From contig CANJHY010000047.1 in NCBI GenBank assembly GCA_947474275.1, positions 1-27,774 on the forward strand: a DNA stretch of 27,774 nucleotides, in the 5' to 3' direction. How positions within the stretch are numbered: position 1 is the first letter of the stretch; the number at the start of each line of letters is the position of its first letter. The DNA is from PALSA-1004 sp947474275. Its GTDB lineage: Bacteria > Pseudomonadota > Gammaproteobacteria > Burkholderiales > SG8-41. The position numbers and the translations under genes are program-made. Shown piece by piece: positions 1 to 9,045 of this stretch. A model generated the notes under the pieces. That model was not told where the DNA came from, ran no database searches, and worked only from the letters and a program-made list of their open reading frames with translations.

Positions 1-2032
1 CGCGTTCAGCAATCGCGGTCAGCACGGCCGCGAGGTCGGTGATGGGCGGCAGGCAGGTTACGCCCTGGCATACCCATGCCTTGAGGCCGCCGCCGGCGGG
101 TTTGGCCAGCGCCGCCGGCAGCCCCTGAACTTCGGGCGGAATCGCCAGTGCGAGCACGTGCGGCAAATACTGTGCGTTGATGGCGCGTAGCCACGCCGGC
201 GCATCGCCGCCGCCGCTCAGCACGACGAGGGTCGGCGGCGTCAATTGTTCGTCGAGCGCGATACCTAGAGTGCCGTGCGCGTTGGGCTGTTGCTCGAGCA
301 GCGGCGCAAACGCCTGCACGGTGCGACGCGCGGCCTCGCTGTAACGCGGTTCGCCAAGCACGTGGCCCAGACGGTCGAGCGCCAGCGCCGCCACGCTGTT
401 GCCTGAGGGGGTGTCGTTGCGCGGGCCGATTTTGGCGCGGTGCATCAGTTGCTCGTGGTCGTGGCTGACGAAAAAGAACCCGCCGTGTTCGCGGTCTTCG
501 AATTGCTCCAGCAGGACATCGGCCAGCGCGCGCGCCCATTCCAGATCCGCGTTGCGAAAATCCGCCTGCATGAGTTCCAGCAGTGCGTCGAGCAGAAACG
601 CATAGTCGTCAAGATAGCCGTTGAGCGTCGCCTTGCCGTCCTTGTAGCTGACGAGCAGGCGGCCATCGCGCCACAGATTGGCGCGGATGAATTCGACCGT
701 GCGGCGCGCCGAGTTAAGCCAAATGGGTTGGGCGAAAACGCGGGACGCGCGCACCATGCCCTTGACCATGAGAGCGTTCCAGGCCGTGATGATTTTTTCA
801 TCGCGCGCGGGCCGCACTCGCCGTTCGCGCCGCGTCAGCAGTCTCGCGCGCGTCGAATCGAGCAGCGCGTTGGCGCGATCAAGGGGAATCGCCAGCCGCT
901 GCGCGACTTGCGCGAGCGGTGTCGCCACCTGCAGATGCCAATGCTTGTCCTCGAAATTCGGCGGTGCATCCAGGCCGTAGTGCGGTGCGACCACGGCGTA
1001 TTCTTCGGCGCTCAGCGCGGCTTTGACCTCCGCCGGTGTCCACACGTAGAACTTGCCTTCCTCGTGCTCGGAATCCGCATCCAGGGTCGAGTAATAGCCG
1101 CCTCCCTGCGCCTGCATCTCGCACATCACCCAAGTCGCCGTATCCGCCACCACGCGTGCATACAACGGCTGGCGATCGACCAGCCACATGTCGCTGTACA
1201 GGCGCAACAGCGGGCCGTTGTCGTAAAGCATTTTCTCGAAATGCGGGATTACCCACTGCTGGTCGACGCAATAGCGGTAAAAGCCGCCGCCGAACTGGTC
1301 GTAAAGGCCGCGTTCGGCCATGCGGGTGAGAGTGAGCTTCACCATGTCCATGGCCTGGGTGTCGGCCAGTTCCGCGGCACGGCGCAGGCAGAATTCGATC
1401 TCGGCCGGATGCGGAAACTTGAGCGCCTCGGTGAGGCCGCCGTCGAGCGGGTCGAACATCTGCTTTAACCTGGCGAGCGCGGCGTCCAGCGTCGCCGCGG
1501 TCAAATCATTGTCACCTGCTGCGGCGGGCTGGGTTTGGGTAAGCGCATCGCGTAGCGCCTGGCTGCGCTTCTCGATGTCCTCGCGGCCATCGTGGTATGA
1601 CGCGGCGATCTGCGGCAGCAGGTCCATCATGCCCGGTTTTTCCAGGCGCGGCGTTTTCGGGAAATAGGTGCCGGCAAAAAACGGTGTCTGGTCGGGCAGC
1701 AGAAACATGGTCAGCGGCCAGCCGCCGCGGCGCGATGTGATGACGTTGTGCGCGGCCTGGTAGATCTGGTCGAGGTCGGGGCGCTCCTCGCGGTCGACTT
1801 TGACGTTGATGAAATGCTTGTTCATCAGCGCGGCGACTTCCGCGTCTTCGAACGATTCGTGCGCCATTACGTGGCACCAGTGGCAGGCGGAATAGCCGAT
1901 CGACAACAGGATGGGTTTGTCCTGCTCGCGCGCGGCTTTCAGGGCTTCTTCGCCCCACGGATACCAGTCGACCGGATTGTCGGCGTGCTGTTTTAAGTAC
2001 GGGCTCGTTTCCCGCGCGAGACGGTTGCTCAT
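1..2032 (-). CDS. YyaL/DUF255 thioredoxin-domain protein, 3' end cut by window
   Basis: The frame opens at ATG 2030-2032 and stays open for 677 codons to the window edge without a stop, so the C-terminus lies just outside. Family members are usually about 670-700 residues, so little is missing. The N-terminus starts with MSNRLARETSPYLKQHADNP and continues through NPVDWYPWGEEAL, the hallmark opening of the YyaL/SSP411/spermatogenesis-associated protein 20 family. A thioredoxin-like domain follows, with CHWCHVM (Cys50 and Cys53), then a long region of the six-hairpin glycosidase type with motifs such as FGGGFYRYCVD and PHFEKMLYDN. The biochemical role of the family is not firmly established; a redox or N-acylglucosamine-epimerase-like role has been suggested. 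A long opposite-strand frame over this gene is a codon-bias shadow. Identification is confident, function is not. Confidence 0.93.
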   Translation of the reverse strand, partial: MSNRLARETSPYLKQHADNPVDWYPWGEEALKAAREQDKPILLSIGYSACHWCHVMAHESFEDAEVAALMNKHFINVKVDREERPDLDQIYQAAHNVITSRRGGWPLTMFLLPDQTPFFAGTYFPKTPRLEKPGMMDLLPQIAASYHDGREDIEKRSQALRDALTQTQPAAAGDNDLTAATLDAALARLKQMFDPLDGGLTEALKFPHPAEIEFCLRRAAELADTQAMDMVKLTLTRMAERGLYDQFGGGFYRYCVDQQWVIPHFEKMLYDNGPLLRLYSDMWLVDRQPLYARVVADTATWVMCEMQAQGGGYYSTLDADSEHEEGKFYVWTPAEVKAALSAEEYAVVAPHYGLDAPPNFEDKHWHLQVATPLAQVAQRLAIPLDRANALLDSTRARLLTRRERRVRPARDEKIITAWNALMVKGMVRASRVFAQPIWLNSARRTVEFIRANLWRDGRLLVSYKDGKATLNGYLDDYAFLLDALLELMQADFRNADLEWARALADVLLEQFEDREHGGFFFVSHDHEQLMHRAKIGPRNDTPSGNSVAALALDRLGHVLGEPRYSEAARRTVQAFAPLLEQQPNAHGTLGIALDEQLTPPTLVVLSGGGDAPAWLRAINAQYLPHVLALAIPPEVQGLPAALAKPAGGGLKAWVCQGVTCLPPITDLAAVLTAIAER

Positions 2033-2057
2033 GTCGATCGTGAAAGCGTAAAAAACG

Positions 2058-2066
2058 AGTATAGCA
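2058..2066 (-). promoter_or_regulatory. Extended -10 promoter of the YyaL-type gene
   Basis: Read on the minus strand this is TGCTATACT, an extended -10 (TGn plus TATACT). It would start transcription about 18-20 nt upstream of the ATG at 2032. No good -35 hexamer sits 16-18 nt further upstream, which is normal for extended -10 promoters. Confidence 0.5.
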
Positions 2067-2120
2067 TCGCGTGCAGCGTTGAATGGACGAGGCGGGCCGG
2101 CTGTGCGCGCGGCGATTCCC

Positions 2121-2129
2121 TGCTATGCT
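2121..2129 (+). promoter_or_regulatory. Extended -10 promoter of crcB
   Basis: TGCTATGCT fits an extended -10 and would start transcription near 2136, about 24 nt before the crcB ATG at 2160. It is divergent from the similar element at 2058-2066. No recognisable fluoride riboswitch lies between it and the gene. Confidence 0.45.
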
Positions 2130-2159
2130 TGAAACTCGGAATCCTGATCTGGATTAAAG

Positions 2160-2543
2160 ATGACCGCTTACGGGTTTCTCGCGGTTGGCATCGGCGGCGC
2201 CCTCGGCTGCTGGCTGCGCTGGCTGTTGGGCATCGGGCTCAACCCGCTGTTTTCCAACATGCTGCTCGGCACGTTGACGGCGAATCTCGCCGGCGGCTTC
2301 CTGATCGGCCTGGCGGTTGAATATTTCGTGCATCACGACAGCCTGCCACCGGAACTGCGCCAGTTCGTGGTCATCGGTTTTCTGGGGGGGCTGACGACGT
2401 TTTCTTCGTTCTCCGCGGAGGCAGTCGAATTGCTGTCGGACCGCGAGCTCACCTGGGCATTTATCCTGGTGGCAGCTCATCTCGTGGGCTCGTTGATGAT
2501 GACCTGGCTGGGGATGCTCACCATGAGGTCGCTGCATGTTTAA
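2160..2543 (+). CDS. crcB: CrcB/Fluc fluoride ion channel
   Basis: This 127-residue protein matches the small four-helix Fluc family, dual-topology dimers that export fluoride passively across the inner membrane. The sequence shows GTLTANLAGGFLIG around residues 37-50 (pore Asn42) and GFLGGLTTFSSFSAE around 73-87, which holds the two phenylalanines (Phe81, Phe84) of the fluoride pathway. Length is typical. The ATG at 2160 is chosen because the short N-terminus leads straight into helix 1. The gene lies divergent from the YyaL-type gene and its last 8 bases overlap the start of the next gene, a Bug receptor, suggesting co-transcription although no functional link is evident. Only one crcB copy is visible, which fits a homodimer. 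Confidence 0.95.
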   Translation: MTAYGFLAVGIGGALGCWLRWLLGIGLNPLFSNMLLGTLTANLAGGFLIGLAVEYFVHHDSLPPELRQFVVIGFLGGLTTFSSFSAEAVELLSDRELTWAFILVAAHLVGSLMMTWLGMLTMRSLHV

Positions 2544-3516
2544 GAATGTTGCGTCGGCATATACCTTAACGTTGCTGTGCGTATCGTTGCCGGGCAATGC
2601 GCAAACGGCGCGGGATTATCCCAGTCATCCGGTGCGCATCATCGTGCCGCAGGCCGCGGGCTCAGGCGTCGATCTCACCGCGCGCGTCGTCGCGCAAAAA
2701 CTGACCGAGGCCTGGGGCCAGCAAGTTGTCGTCGATAACCGGCCCGGCGCCAACGGTATCATCGGCCTGGAGGCGGGCGCCAAAGCCAAGCCCGACGGTT
2801 ATACGCTGTCGCTCGGCGTGCCCAGTTCGCTGACCATGAATCCCTACGTCTATAAAACGTTGCCGTACGACACGCTGCGCGATTTTGCGCCGATCACGCA
2901 GACCGCCACCAATACCTTCGGGCTCGTCATCAATCCGGTGCTGCCAGTCAAGAGCGTCAAAGACCTGGTGGCGATCGCGAAGTCGCGGCCGAACGAGCTG
3001 AGTTTCGGTTCTTTCGGCATCGGCAATCAAACGCATCTCGGCGGCGAACTGTTCGCGCAACAGATCGGCATCAGGATGCTGCACGTGCCGTATAAAGGCG
3101 AGACGCCGGCGGTCATCGACTTATTGAGCGGGCAGATCGCGCTGATTTTTTCGCCCATGCAGGGTGTGGTGCCGCATATCAGGACCGGCAAATTGAAACT
3201 GCTGGCGACCTGCGGCGTCGCGCGCGCGCCGGCCTTTCCCGAGGCGCCGAGCATGACGGAGGCGGGATTCAAGACCGTGGTAATTACCGGCTGGACGGGG
3301 CTGCTCGCGCCGACCGGCACGCCGCGCGACATCGTAGACAAGCTGCAGAAGGAAATCGCCGCGCGCCTGCTCGCACCCGAGACGCGCGAGAGCATGAGCA
3401 AGCAGGGCGCCGAGCCGGTGGCCAGCACGCCCGATCAGTTCATGGCTTTCATCAAAGCGGAAATGACGAAGTGGTCGGCAGTCATCAAAACCGCCGGACT
3501 CGAAGCGACCCAGTAA
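2536..3516 (+). CDS. Bug/TctC-family periplasmic solute-binding protein (orphan)
   Basis: The 326-residue protein is a Bug-type receptor, the periplasmic binding component of tripartite tricarboxylate transporters. A signal peptide covers roughly residues 1-22, with cleavage near GNA-Q. Family motifs follow: YPSHPVRIIVPQAAGSGVD, VVVDNRPGANGIIG, AKPDGYTL, and HVPYKGETPAVIDLLSGQ. The ATG at 2536 lies inside the end of crcB, 7 nt after a GAGG ribosome-binding site at 2525-2528, so translational coupling is likely. No TctA or TctB genes adjoin it, which is typical of the many orphan Bug receptors in betaproteobacteria. The ligand cannot be predicted; carboxylates, amides and nicotinate are known ligands in the family. 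Its stop codon directly abuts the stop codon of the convergent gene. Confidence 0.92.
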   Translation: MFKNVASAYTLTLLCVSLPGNAQTARDYPSHPVRIIVPQAAGSGVDLTARVVAQKLTEAWGQQVVVDNRPGANGIIGLEAGAKAKPDGYTLSLGVPSSLTMNPYVYKTLPYDTLRDFAPITQTATNTFGLVINPVLPVKSVKDLVAIAKSRPNELSFGSFGIGNQTHLGGELFAQQIGIRMLHVPYKGETPAVIDLLSGQIALIFSPMQGVVPHIRTGKLKLLATCGVARAPAFPEAPSMTEAGFKTVVITGWTGLLAPTGTPRDIVDKLQKEIAARLLAPETRESMSKQGAEPVASTPDQFMAFIKAEMTKWSAVIKTAGLEATQ

Positions 3517-5022
3517 TTACCTGAGCGCGGCGGACCGCGCGGCGTTAAACAGCTTGCGCGCCGCGGTGATGCATTCGCTGGCGGTCATGCCGATCTGTCC
3601 GTGCCCGGCCGCCAACGCGTCGCCGGCGGCGCCATGTAAATGCACCCCGGCCAGCAATGCCGTTCGCGCGTCGGCGCCTTGCGCCAGCAAGGCCGCGATG
3701 AGGCCGCTCAACACGTCGCCCATGCCGGCGCTGGCCATGCCCGGGTTTCCGCTCGTATTGATAAACCACTTGCCATCCGGCATTGCGCAGACGCTGCCGG
3801 CGCCTTTCAGCACGACTGCGCTCTTGTAACGCGCGGCGATTTCGCCGGCGGCGGCGATGCGGTCGGTTTGAATTTCAGCAGTGCTGCATGCCAGCAGGCG
3901 CGCAGCTTCAGCCGGATGCGGTGTCAGCACGGTAGGCGCGGACCGTTGGCTGATGAGTTGCTGCAATCCTGCGTCGGCAGCGAGCAGGTTTAATGCATCG
4001 GCATCCAACACCACCGGCTCTTTGCTTTGCAACGTCGCGGTCACCAATCGATGCGCCTCCGGCGACTGGCCGAGACCGGGGCCGATGGCCAGGCAGTTCA
4101 GGTGCTCCAGCCGCAGTATCTCGTGCGCTGGCCGCAACATCAGTTCGGGTTGCGCGGGATCGTAGCCAAGGCCATCTGCAGCGAGGAGTCCGAGATATAT
4201 GCGGCCCGCGCCCAATTGCAGCGCCGCGCGGCCGGCCAGCAACGCCGCGCCCACCATGCCGGGCGCGCCGCCCAAAATTCCCACGCTGCCGTAATCGCCT
4301 TTGTGGCTGTTGGCGCGGCGGGCGGGCAGGGCCGACTGCAGGATATCAGCGCCGATGATGGCGCCGCGCGCGGCTGCCGCCGGCAAATCGAGATCGAGCG
4401 TGCATAAATGAATTTCGCCGCAGTGATCAGGCCCTTGCAGTGTCAGTAAACCCGGTTTCAGGCCGATGAACGTGGCAGTGTGGTCGGCGCGAATCGCGCA
4501 GCCGCATACTCGACCGGTGTCCGCGTCAAGCCCGCTCGGCACGTCGAGCGCCAGTACTGGAACGCCGAGCCGGTTGATGGCCGCGACGAGTTCGGCGTAT
4601 TTGCCGGCCAGATCGCGTTTGAGGCCGATGCCGAACAGGCCGTCGATGACGAGGTCCCAGCGTACATTCGCGGGGATGCGTTCAAGCGTACTGCCTCCGC
4701 ATTCCCGCCACGCGGCGAGCGCGATTTTCGCATCAGCGGCCAGCGCCGCCTGGTCGCCGGCGAACACGACGTCCACCTTGAGCCACCACGCTTTGAGGTG
4801 GCGCGCGACCACAAAAGCATCGCCGCCATTGTTGCCGGGTCCGGCGATGACCAGCACGCCGCGGCCGCGATCGGCGGCGACGTCGCGCGCGATTTGTGCG
4901 GCGGCGAGACCGGCGCGTTCCATCAGCGCGGGCGCCGGCGATGCATTGAGCGCTGCTGCCTCGATGTCGCGTATTTCTGCGGTGCGATACACCGGTAATT
5001 GCCTATGCGAATGAAAAGTCAT
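3517..5022 (-). CDS. nnr: Bifunctional NAD(P)HX epimerase / ADP-dependent NAD(P)HX dehydratase
   Basis: The 501-residue protein repairs hydrated NADH and NADPH. The N-terminal YjeF_N-type epimerase domain (about residues 1-215) interconverts R and S hydrates, and the C-terminal ribokinase-like domain (about 225-495) dehydrates the S form using ADP. The epimerase part shows VIAGPGNNGGDAFVVARHL and later LDVPSGLDADTG. The dehydratase part shows LTPHPAEAARLL and NPGMASAGMGDVLSG, the nucleotide-binding signature. Length fits the fused bacterial enzyme (E. coli Nnr/YjeF). The start at 5022 gives a compact N-terminus ahead of PVYRTAEIRDIE. It is divergent from purL, with about 109 bp between them, and converges stop to stop with the upstream Bug gene. 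Confidence 0.95.
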   Translation of the reverse strand: MTFHSHRQLPVYRTAEIRDIEAAALNASPAPALMERAGLAAAQIARDVAADRGRGVLVIAGPGNNGGDAFVVARHLKAWWLKVDVVFAGDQAALAADAKIALAAWRECGGSTLERIPANVRWDLVIDGLFGIGLKRDLAGKYAELVAAINRLGVPVLALDVPSGLDADTGRVCGCAIRADHTATFIGLKPGLLTLQGPDHCGEIHLCTLDLDLPAAAARGAIIGADILQSALPARRANSHKGDYGSVGILGGAPGMVGAALLAGRAALQLGAGRIYLGLLAADGLGYDPAQPELMLRPAHEILRLEHLNCLAIGPGLGQSPEAHRLVTATLQSKEPVVLDADALNLLAADAGLQQLISQRSAPTVLTPHPAEAARLLACSTAEIQTDRIAAAGEIAARYKSAVVLKGAGSVCAMPDGKWFINTSGNPGMASAGMGDVLSGLIAALLAQGADARTALLAGVHLHGAAGDALAAGHGQIGMTASECITAARKLFNAARSAALR

Positions 5023-5096
5023 GGTTGCGGGACGTATGGTGAACCCCGATTATCTTCCGTTTTCGCACGCCGGTCTGCGGCAGCAGCCGGTTTCGG

Positions 5097-5113
5097 GTAA
5101 AATCCGGTTTTAC
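5097..5113 (+). promoter_or_regulatory. Inverted repeat overlapping a -10-like hexamer upstream of purL
   Basis: GTAAAA at 5097-5102 and TTTTAC at 5108-5113 form a perfect inverted repeat around TCCGG. The left arm contains the -10-like TAAAAT (5098-5103). The element lies 18 nt before the purL ATG, so it could be a promoter with an overlapping operator, or a small hairpin in the leader. The -35 match (CTGCGG, 5075-5080) is poor. Confidence 0.4.
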
Positions 5114-5131
5114 GGATATCGCGCTGACTTC

Positions 5132-8100
5132 ATGCCGCAAATTCTCAGCCTGCGCGGGCGCAATGCCCTCTCCGAATTCCGGTCACGCAAGCTAGCCGCC
5201 GCTCGTCAGCAAGCCCGCCTCCATTTATCCGCTCTCAGCGCCGAATACTGGCATTTTGTCGCCGTGTCGCGCGCGCTCACCGGCGAAGAAAACGCAGTAC
5301 TCGGACGCATACTGACTTACGGGCCCGCCGCCGGCGCAGTGCCCGAAGCCGGCCACATGCAGTTGGTCGTGCCGCGCCTGGGCACCATTTCGCCCTGGTC
5401 ATCCAAAGCCACCGATATCGCGCGGCAGTGCGGACTGACGGCAGTCGAGCGCATCGAGCGTGGCACCGCGTACTACGCCAGCAAGGCTGACGGCAGCCGG
5501 CTGTCGGCAAGCGAAATCGCGTTGTTGTTGCCGCTGATTCATGACCGCATGACGGAGACCGTGCTGGGCGCCTTCGATGAAGCAGGGCAGTTGTTTCAAC
5601 ATTACGAGCCGCAGCCGCTTGGTTCCGTCGATATCCTGGCTGGCGGCATGGCGGCTTTGCAGACCGCCAACCGCGAAATGGGCCTGGCGCTTTCCGACGA
5701 CGAAGTCGAATACCTGTGGCAAAACTTCCAACGGTTGAAGCGCAATCCCACCGACGTTGAGCTCATGATGTTCGCGCAGGCGAATTCCGAGCATTGCCGC
5801 CACAAGATCTTCAACGCTGACTGGGTGATAGACGGCAAGCCGCAGGCAAAGTCGCTGTTCGCCATGATTCGCAATACGCACGAACGGCATCCGCGCGGCA
5901 CCGTCGTTGCTTACTCCGACAATTCGTCGATCATCGAAGGCGCGCACGTGCGGCGCTTCTTTCCGGCGGCTGACGGCGCTTATCGCTACGCCGAAGACGA
6001 TGCGCATATCCTGATGAAAGTCGAAACCCACAACCATCCGACCGCGATCTCGCCGTTTCCCGGCGCGGCGACCGGCGCGGGCGGCGAAATACGCGACGAA
6101 GGCGCCACCGGGCGCGGCGCCAAGCCGAAAGCGGGCTTGAGCGGTTTCAGCGTATCGAACCTGCAGATTCCGGATTTTGTCCAGCCGTGGGAGATCAATC
6201 CTTACGGGCGCCCGGGACGCATATCGTCGGCGCTGCAGATCATGCTCGACGGGCCGATCGGGGGCGCTGCGTTCAATAATGAATTCGGACGGCCGAACCT
6301 GTGCGGTTATTTCCGCACTTTCGAGCAGGAAGTCGCCGGCGAGATGCGCGGCTACCACAAGCCGATCATGATTGCGGGCGGCCTCGGCAATATTTCCGCG
6401 CAGCATTCGCACAAGCGCGGCCTGGATGCCGGCGCGTTGCTGATCCAGATTGGCGGACCGGGCATGCTGATCGGATTGGGCGGCGGGGCTGCATCGAGCA
6501 TGCAGACCGGCGCCAACATTGAAAACCTTGATTTCGATTCCGTGCAGCGCGGCAATGCGGAAATCCAGCGCCGCGCGCAGGAGGTGATAGACCGCTGCTG
6601 GGAACTGGGTGCTGGCAATCCGATCTTGTCCATACACGACGTCGGCGCCGGTGGGTTGTCGAACGCGTTGCCTGAGCTTGTGCACGGTGCCGAACGCGGC
6701 GGGCTGTTCGATTTGCGCACCATCCCGAGTGAAGAGCCCGGCATGTCGCCGCTGCAGATCTGGTGCAACGAATCCCAGGAGCGCTACGTGCTCGCGATTG
6801 CGCCCGCGGACCTCGACCGTTTCAAGGCGATCTGCGCGCGCGAGCGCTGTCCGTGTGCAGTAGTCGGCACGGCCACAGCGGATGACAAACTGGTCGTCGG
6901 CGATTCTGCGTTCAAAAACGCACCGGTCGACATGGAACTTTCGGTGCTGCTGGGCAAACCGCCCAAAATGCTGCGCGAGGTTGCGCATCGCGCGCCGCTT
7001 GCGGTGTCATTCGATACTTCGAAGATCGATTTAGGCGAGGCCTGTTTGCGTGTGCTGCGCCTGCCTTCCGTGGCCGACAAAACTTTCCTGATTTCAATTG
7101 GCGACCGCACGGTAGGCGGCATGACCGCGCGCGACCAGATGGTGGGGCCATGGCAGGTGCCGGTCGCCGATGTTGCGGTAACGCTCGCAGGGTTCTACGA
7201 GCACGGCGGCGAAGCGATGGCGATGGGCGAGCGCACCCAGCTCGCGCTCATCGATGCGCCGGCCTCGGGACGCATGGCGGTGGGCGAGGCGATCACCAAT
7301 ATTGCGGCGGCACCGATTGCCGCCATCGGCGATATCAAATTGTCCGCGAACTGGATGGCGGCAGCAGGACACCCCGGCGAAGACGCCGCGCTCTACGACA
7401 CCGTGCGCGCGGTCGGCATGGAACTGTGTCCGGAACTCGGCATTAGCATCCCCGTCGGCAAGGATTCGATGTCGATGAAGACGACGTGGAGCGACGGCAG
7501 CGTCGCCAAACAAGTGACCGCGCCGCTATCGCTGATCGTGTCGGCGTTCGCCCGCGTGACGGATACGCGCAAAACGTTGACGCCGCAACTGCGCCTGGAC
7601 TGCGGCAATACCGTGCTGGTGCTGCTTGACCTGGGCATGGGAAAGAACCGGCTCGGCGCATCGGCGCTGGCGCAGGTTTACGGTTGCATAGGCAGCGTCG
7701 CGCCGGATCTGGATGCGCCGCGGCAGCTTGCAGAATGGTTTGAGGTCGTGCAGGGGCTGAACGCAGCGGGGCGTATTCTTGCTTATCACGACCGTTCCGA
7801 CGGCGGGTTGTTCGTAACCCTGTGCGAAATGGCGTTCGCGGCGCGCGCCGGACTGGAGATCTCACTGACCAGGGGTGACGCCATCGCCCAGCTCTTCAAT
7901 GAGGAATTGGGCGCGGTATTGCAGGTGCGCGATAACGATTTGCAGACTGTGCGCGACGCATTCAAAAACGCGGGATTGGCTGAGGCGTATCTGGAGATAG
8001 GCCGGGCAGTGACGGGCGACCGTATCGGTATTGCCTGCGGCGGCACCGAAGTCTATAGCGCGCAGCGAGCGGATTTGCATCGCGTGTGGTCGCAGACGAC

Positions 8101-9007
8101 GTTTCACATGCAAAGCCTGCGCGACAATCCGCTGTGCGCGCAGCAGGAATACGACCGTCTGCTCGACGCGAGTGATCCCGGCATCTCGCCGCATCTCACT
8201 TTCGATCCTGCTGAAGATATCGCGGCGCCTTTCGTAAACAGAGCTCGGCCGCGCATCGCGATTTTGCGCGAGCAGGGCGTCAATGGTCAGATCGAAATGG
8301 GCGCGGCGTTCGACCGCGCCGGTTTCGACGCGTTCGACGTGCACATGAGCGACATCATCGCCGGCCGCGTCACGCTGGCGGATTTTAAAGGCTTTGCCGC
8401 CTGCGGCGGTTTTTCCTACGGCGACGTGCTGGGAGCGGGCGAGGGCTGGGCGAAGTCGATACTGTTCAATCCGCGCGCGCGCGATGAGTTCGCGGCGTTC
8501 TTCGGGCGCAACGACAGTTTCGCGCTGGGAGTGTGCAACGGCTGCCAGATGATGAGCAACCTGCACGAGATCATTCCCGGCAGCGATGCGTGGCCGCATT
8601 TTGTGCGCAACAAGTCCGAACAGTTCGAAGCGCGCTTCGTGATGGCGGAGGTGATGGCTTCGCCGTCGCTGTTTTACGCGGGCATGGCGGGCAGCCGGCT
8701 GCCGATTGCGGTCGCGCACGGGGAGGGCTATACGGAATTCGCCAGCGACGAGCAACGCGGCAAGGCCATTGTTGCGCTGCGCTTTGTGGATAACCGGGGT
8801 GCGGCGACCGATAGCTATCCGTACAATCCTAATGGTGCGCCCGGCGGTATCACGGGCCTCACAACCGCTGATGGCAGGTTCACGATATTGATGCCGCACC
8901 CGGAGCGCGTGTTTCGCACTGTGCAGAACTCATGGCATCCATCGGACTGGAAAGAAGACGGGCCGTGGTTACGCATGTTCCGCAACGCGCGCAAATGGGT
9001 TGGATAA
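5132..9007 (+). CDS. purL: Phosphoribosylformylglycinamidine synthase (single-chain PurL)
   Basis: This is the 1291-residue, ATP- and glutamine-dependent fourth step of purine biosynthesis, converting FGAR to FGAM in the cytoplasm. The order is an N-terminal PurS-like domain, a linker with NPTDVELMMFAQANSEHCRH, two AIRS-like halves with ETHNHPTAISPFPGAATGAG and the glycine-rich QIGGPGMLIGLGGGAAS, and a C-terminal class I glutaminase. The glutaminase shows GGFSYGDVLGAGEG, nucleophile Cys in GVCNGCQMM, and HGEGYTEF / PHPERVFRT for the rest of the triad. Length matches the large gammaproteobacterial/betaproteobacterial form (about 1290-1340). An in-frame ATG at 5021 would add 37 residues, but the family begins with a short leader into QILSLRGRNALSEFR, so ATG 5132 is preferred. 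No strong ribosome-binding site precedes either start. Long frames on the opposite strand are shadows. Confidence 0.98.
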   Translation: MPQILSLRGRNALSEFRSRKLAAARQQARLHLSALSAEYWHFVAVSRALTGEENAVLGRILTYGPAAGAVPEAGHMQLVVPRLGTISPWSSKATDIARQCGLTAVERIERGTAYYASKADGSRLSASEIALLLPLIHDRMTETVLGAFDEAGQLFQHYEPQPLGSVDILAGGMAALQTANREMGLALSDDEVEYLWQNFQRLKRNPTDVELMMFAQANSEHCRHKIFNADWVIDGKPQAKSLFAMIRNTHERHPRGTVVAYSDNSSIIEGAHVRRFFPAADGAYRYAEDDAHILMKVETHNHPTAISPFPGAATGAGGEIRDEGATGRGAKPKAGLSGFSVSNLQIPDFVQPWEINPYGRPGRISSALQIMLDGPIGGAAFNNEFGRPNLCGYFRTFEQEVAGEMRGYHKPIMIAGGLGNISAQHSHKRGLDAGALLIQIGGPGMLIGLGGGAASSMQTGANIENLDFDSVQRGNAEIQRRAQEVIDRCWELGAGNPILSIHDVGAGGLSNALPELVHGAERGGLFDLRTIPSEEPGMSPLQIWCNESQERYVLAIAPADLDRFKAICARERCPCAVVGTATADDKLVVGDSAFKNAPVDMELSVLLGKPPKMLREVAHRAPLAVSFDTSKIDLGEACLRVLRLPSVADKTFLISIGDRTVGGMTARDQMVGPWQVPVADVAVTLAGFYEHGGEAMAMGERTQLALIDAPASGRMAVGEAITNIAAAPIAAIGDIKLSANWMAAAGHPGEDAALYDTVRAVGMELCPELGISIPVGKDSMSMKTTWSDGSVAKQVTAPLSLIVSAFARVTDTRKTLTPQLRLDCGNTVLVLLDLGMGKNRLGASALAQVYGCIGSVAPDLDAPRQLAEWFEVVQGLNAAGRILAYHDRSDGGLFVTLCEMAFAARAGLEISLTRGDAIAQLFNEELGAVLQVRDNDLQTVRDAFKNAGLAEAYLEIGRAVTGDRIGIACGGTEVYSAQRADLHRVWSQTTFHMQSLRDNPLCAQQEYDRLLDASDPGISPHLTFDPAEDIAAPFVNRARPRIAILREQGVNGQIEMGAAFDRAGFDAFDVHMSDIIAGRVTLADFKGFAACGGFSYGDVLGAGEGWAKSILFNPRARDEFAAFFGRNDSFALGVCNGCQMMSNLHEIIPGSDAWPHFVRNKSEQFEARFVMAEVMASPSLFYAGMAGSRLPIAVAHGEGYTEFASDEQRGKAIVALRFVDNRGAATDSYPYNPNGAPGGITGLTTADGRFTILMPHPERVFRTVQNSWHPSDWKEDGPWLRMFRNARKWVG

Positions 9008-9045
9008 TTCAGGACTCAGGATTCGGAATTGCCAGGGGAGGCGTT

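Noticed and set aside
440..1468. Long plus-strand open frame (342 codons)
   Set aside because: It is antisense to the YyaL-type gene, has no recognisable domain, and arises from high-GC codon bias; the minus strand carries the family motifs.
2067..2159. Possible fluoride riboswitch upstream of crcB
   Set aside because: No conserved riboswitch core (GGNGAUGG-like element and pseudoknot partner) could be found in the short leader.
5399..6988. 529-codon minus-strand open frame inside purL
   Set aside because: Arginine- and histidine-rich shadow of purL without family features; purL motifs are continuous on the plus strand.
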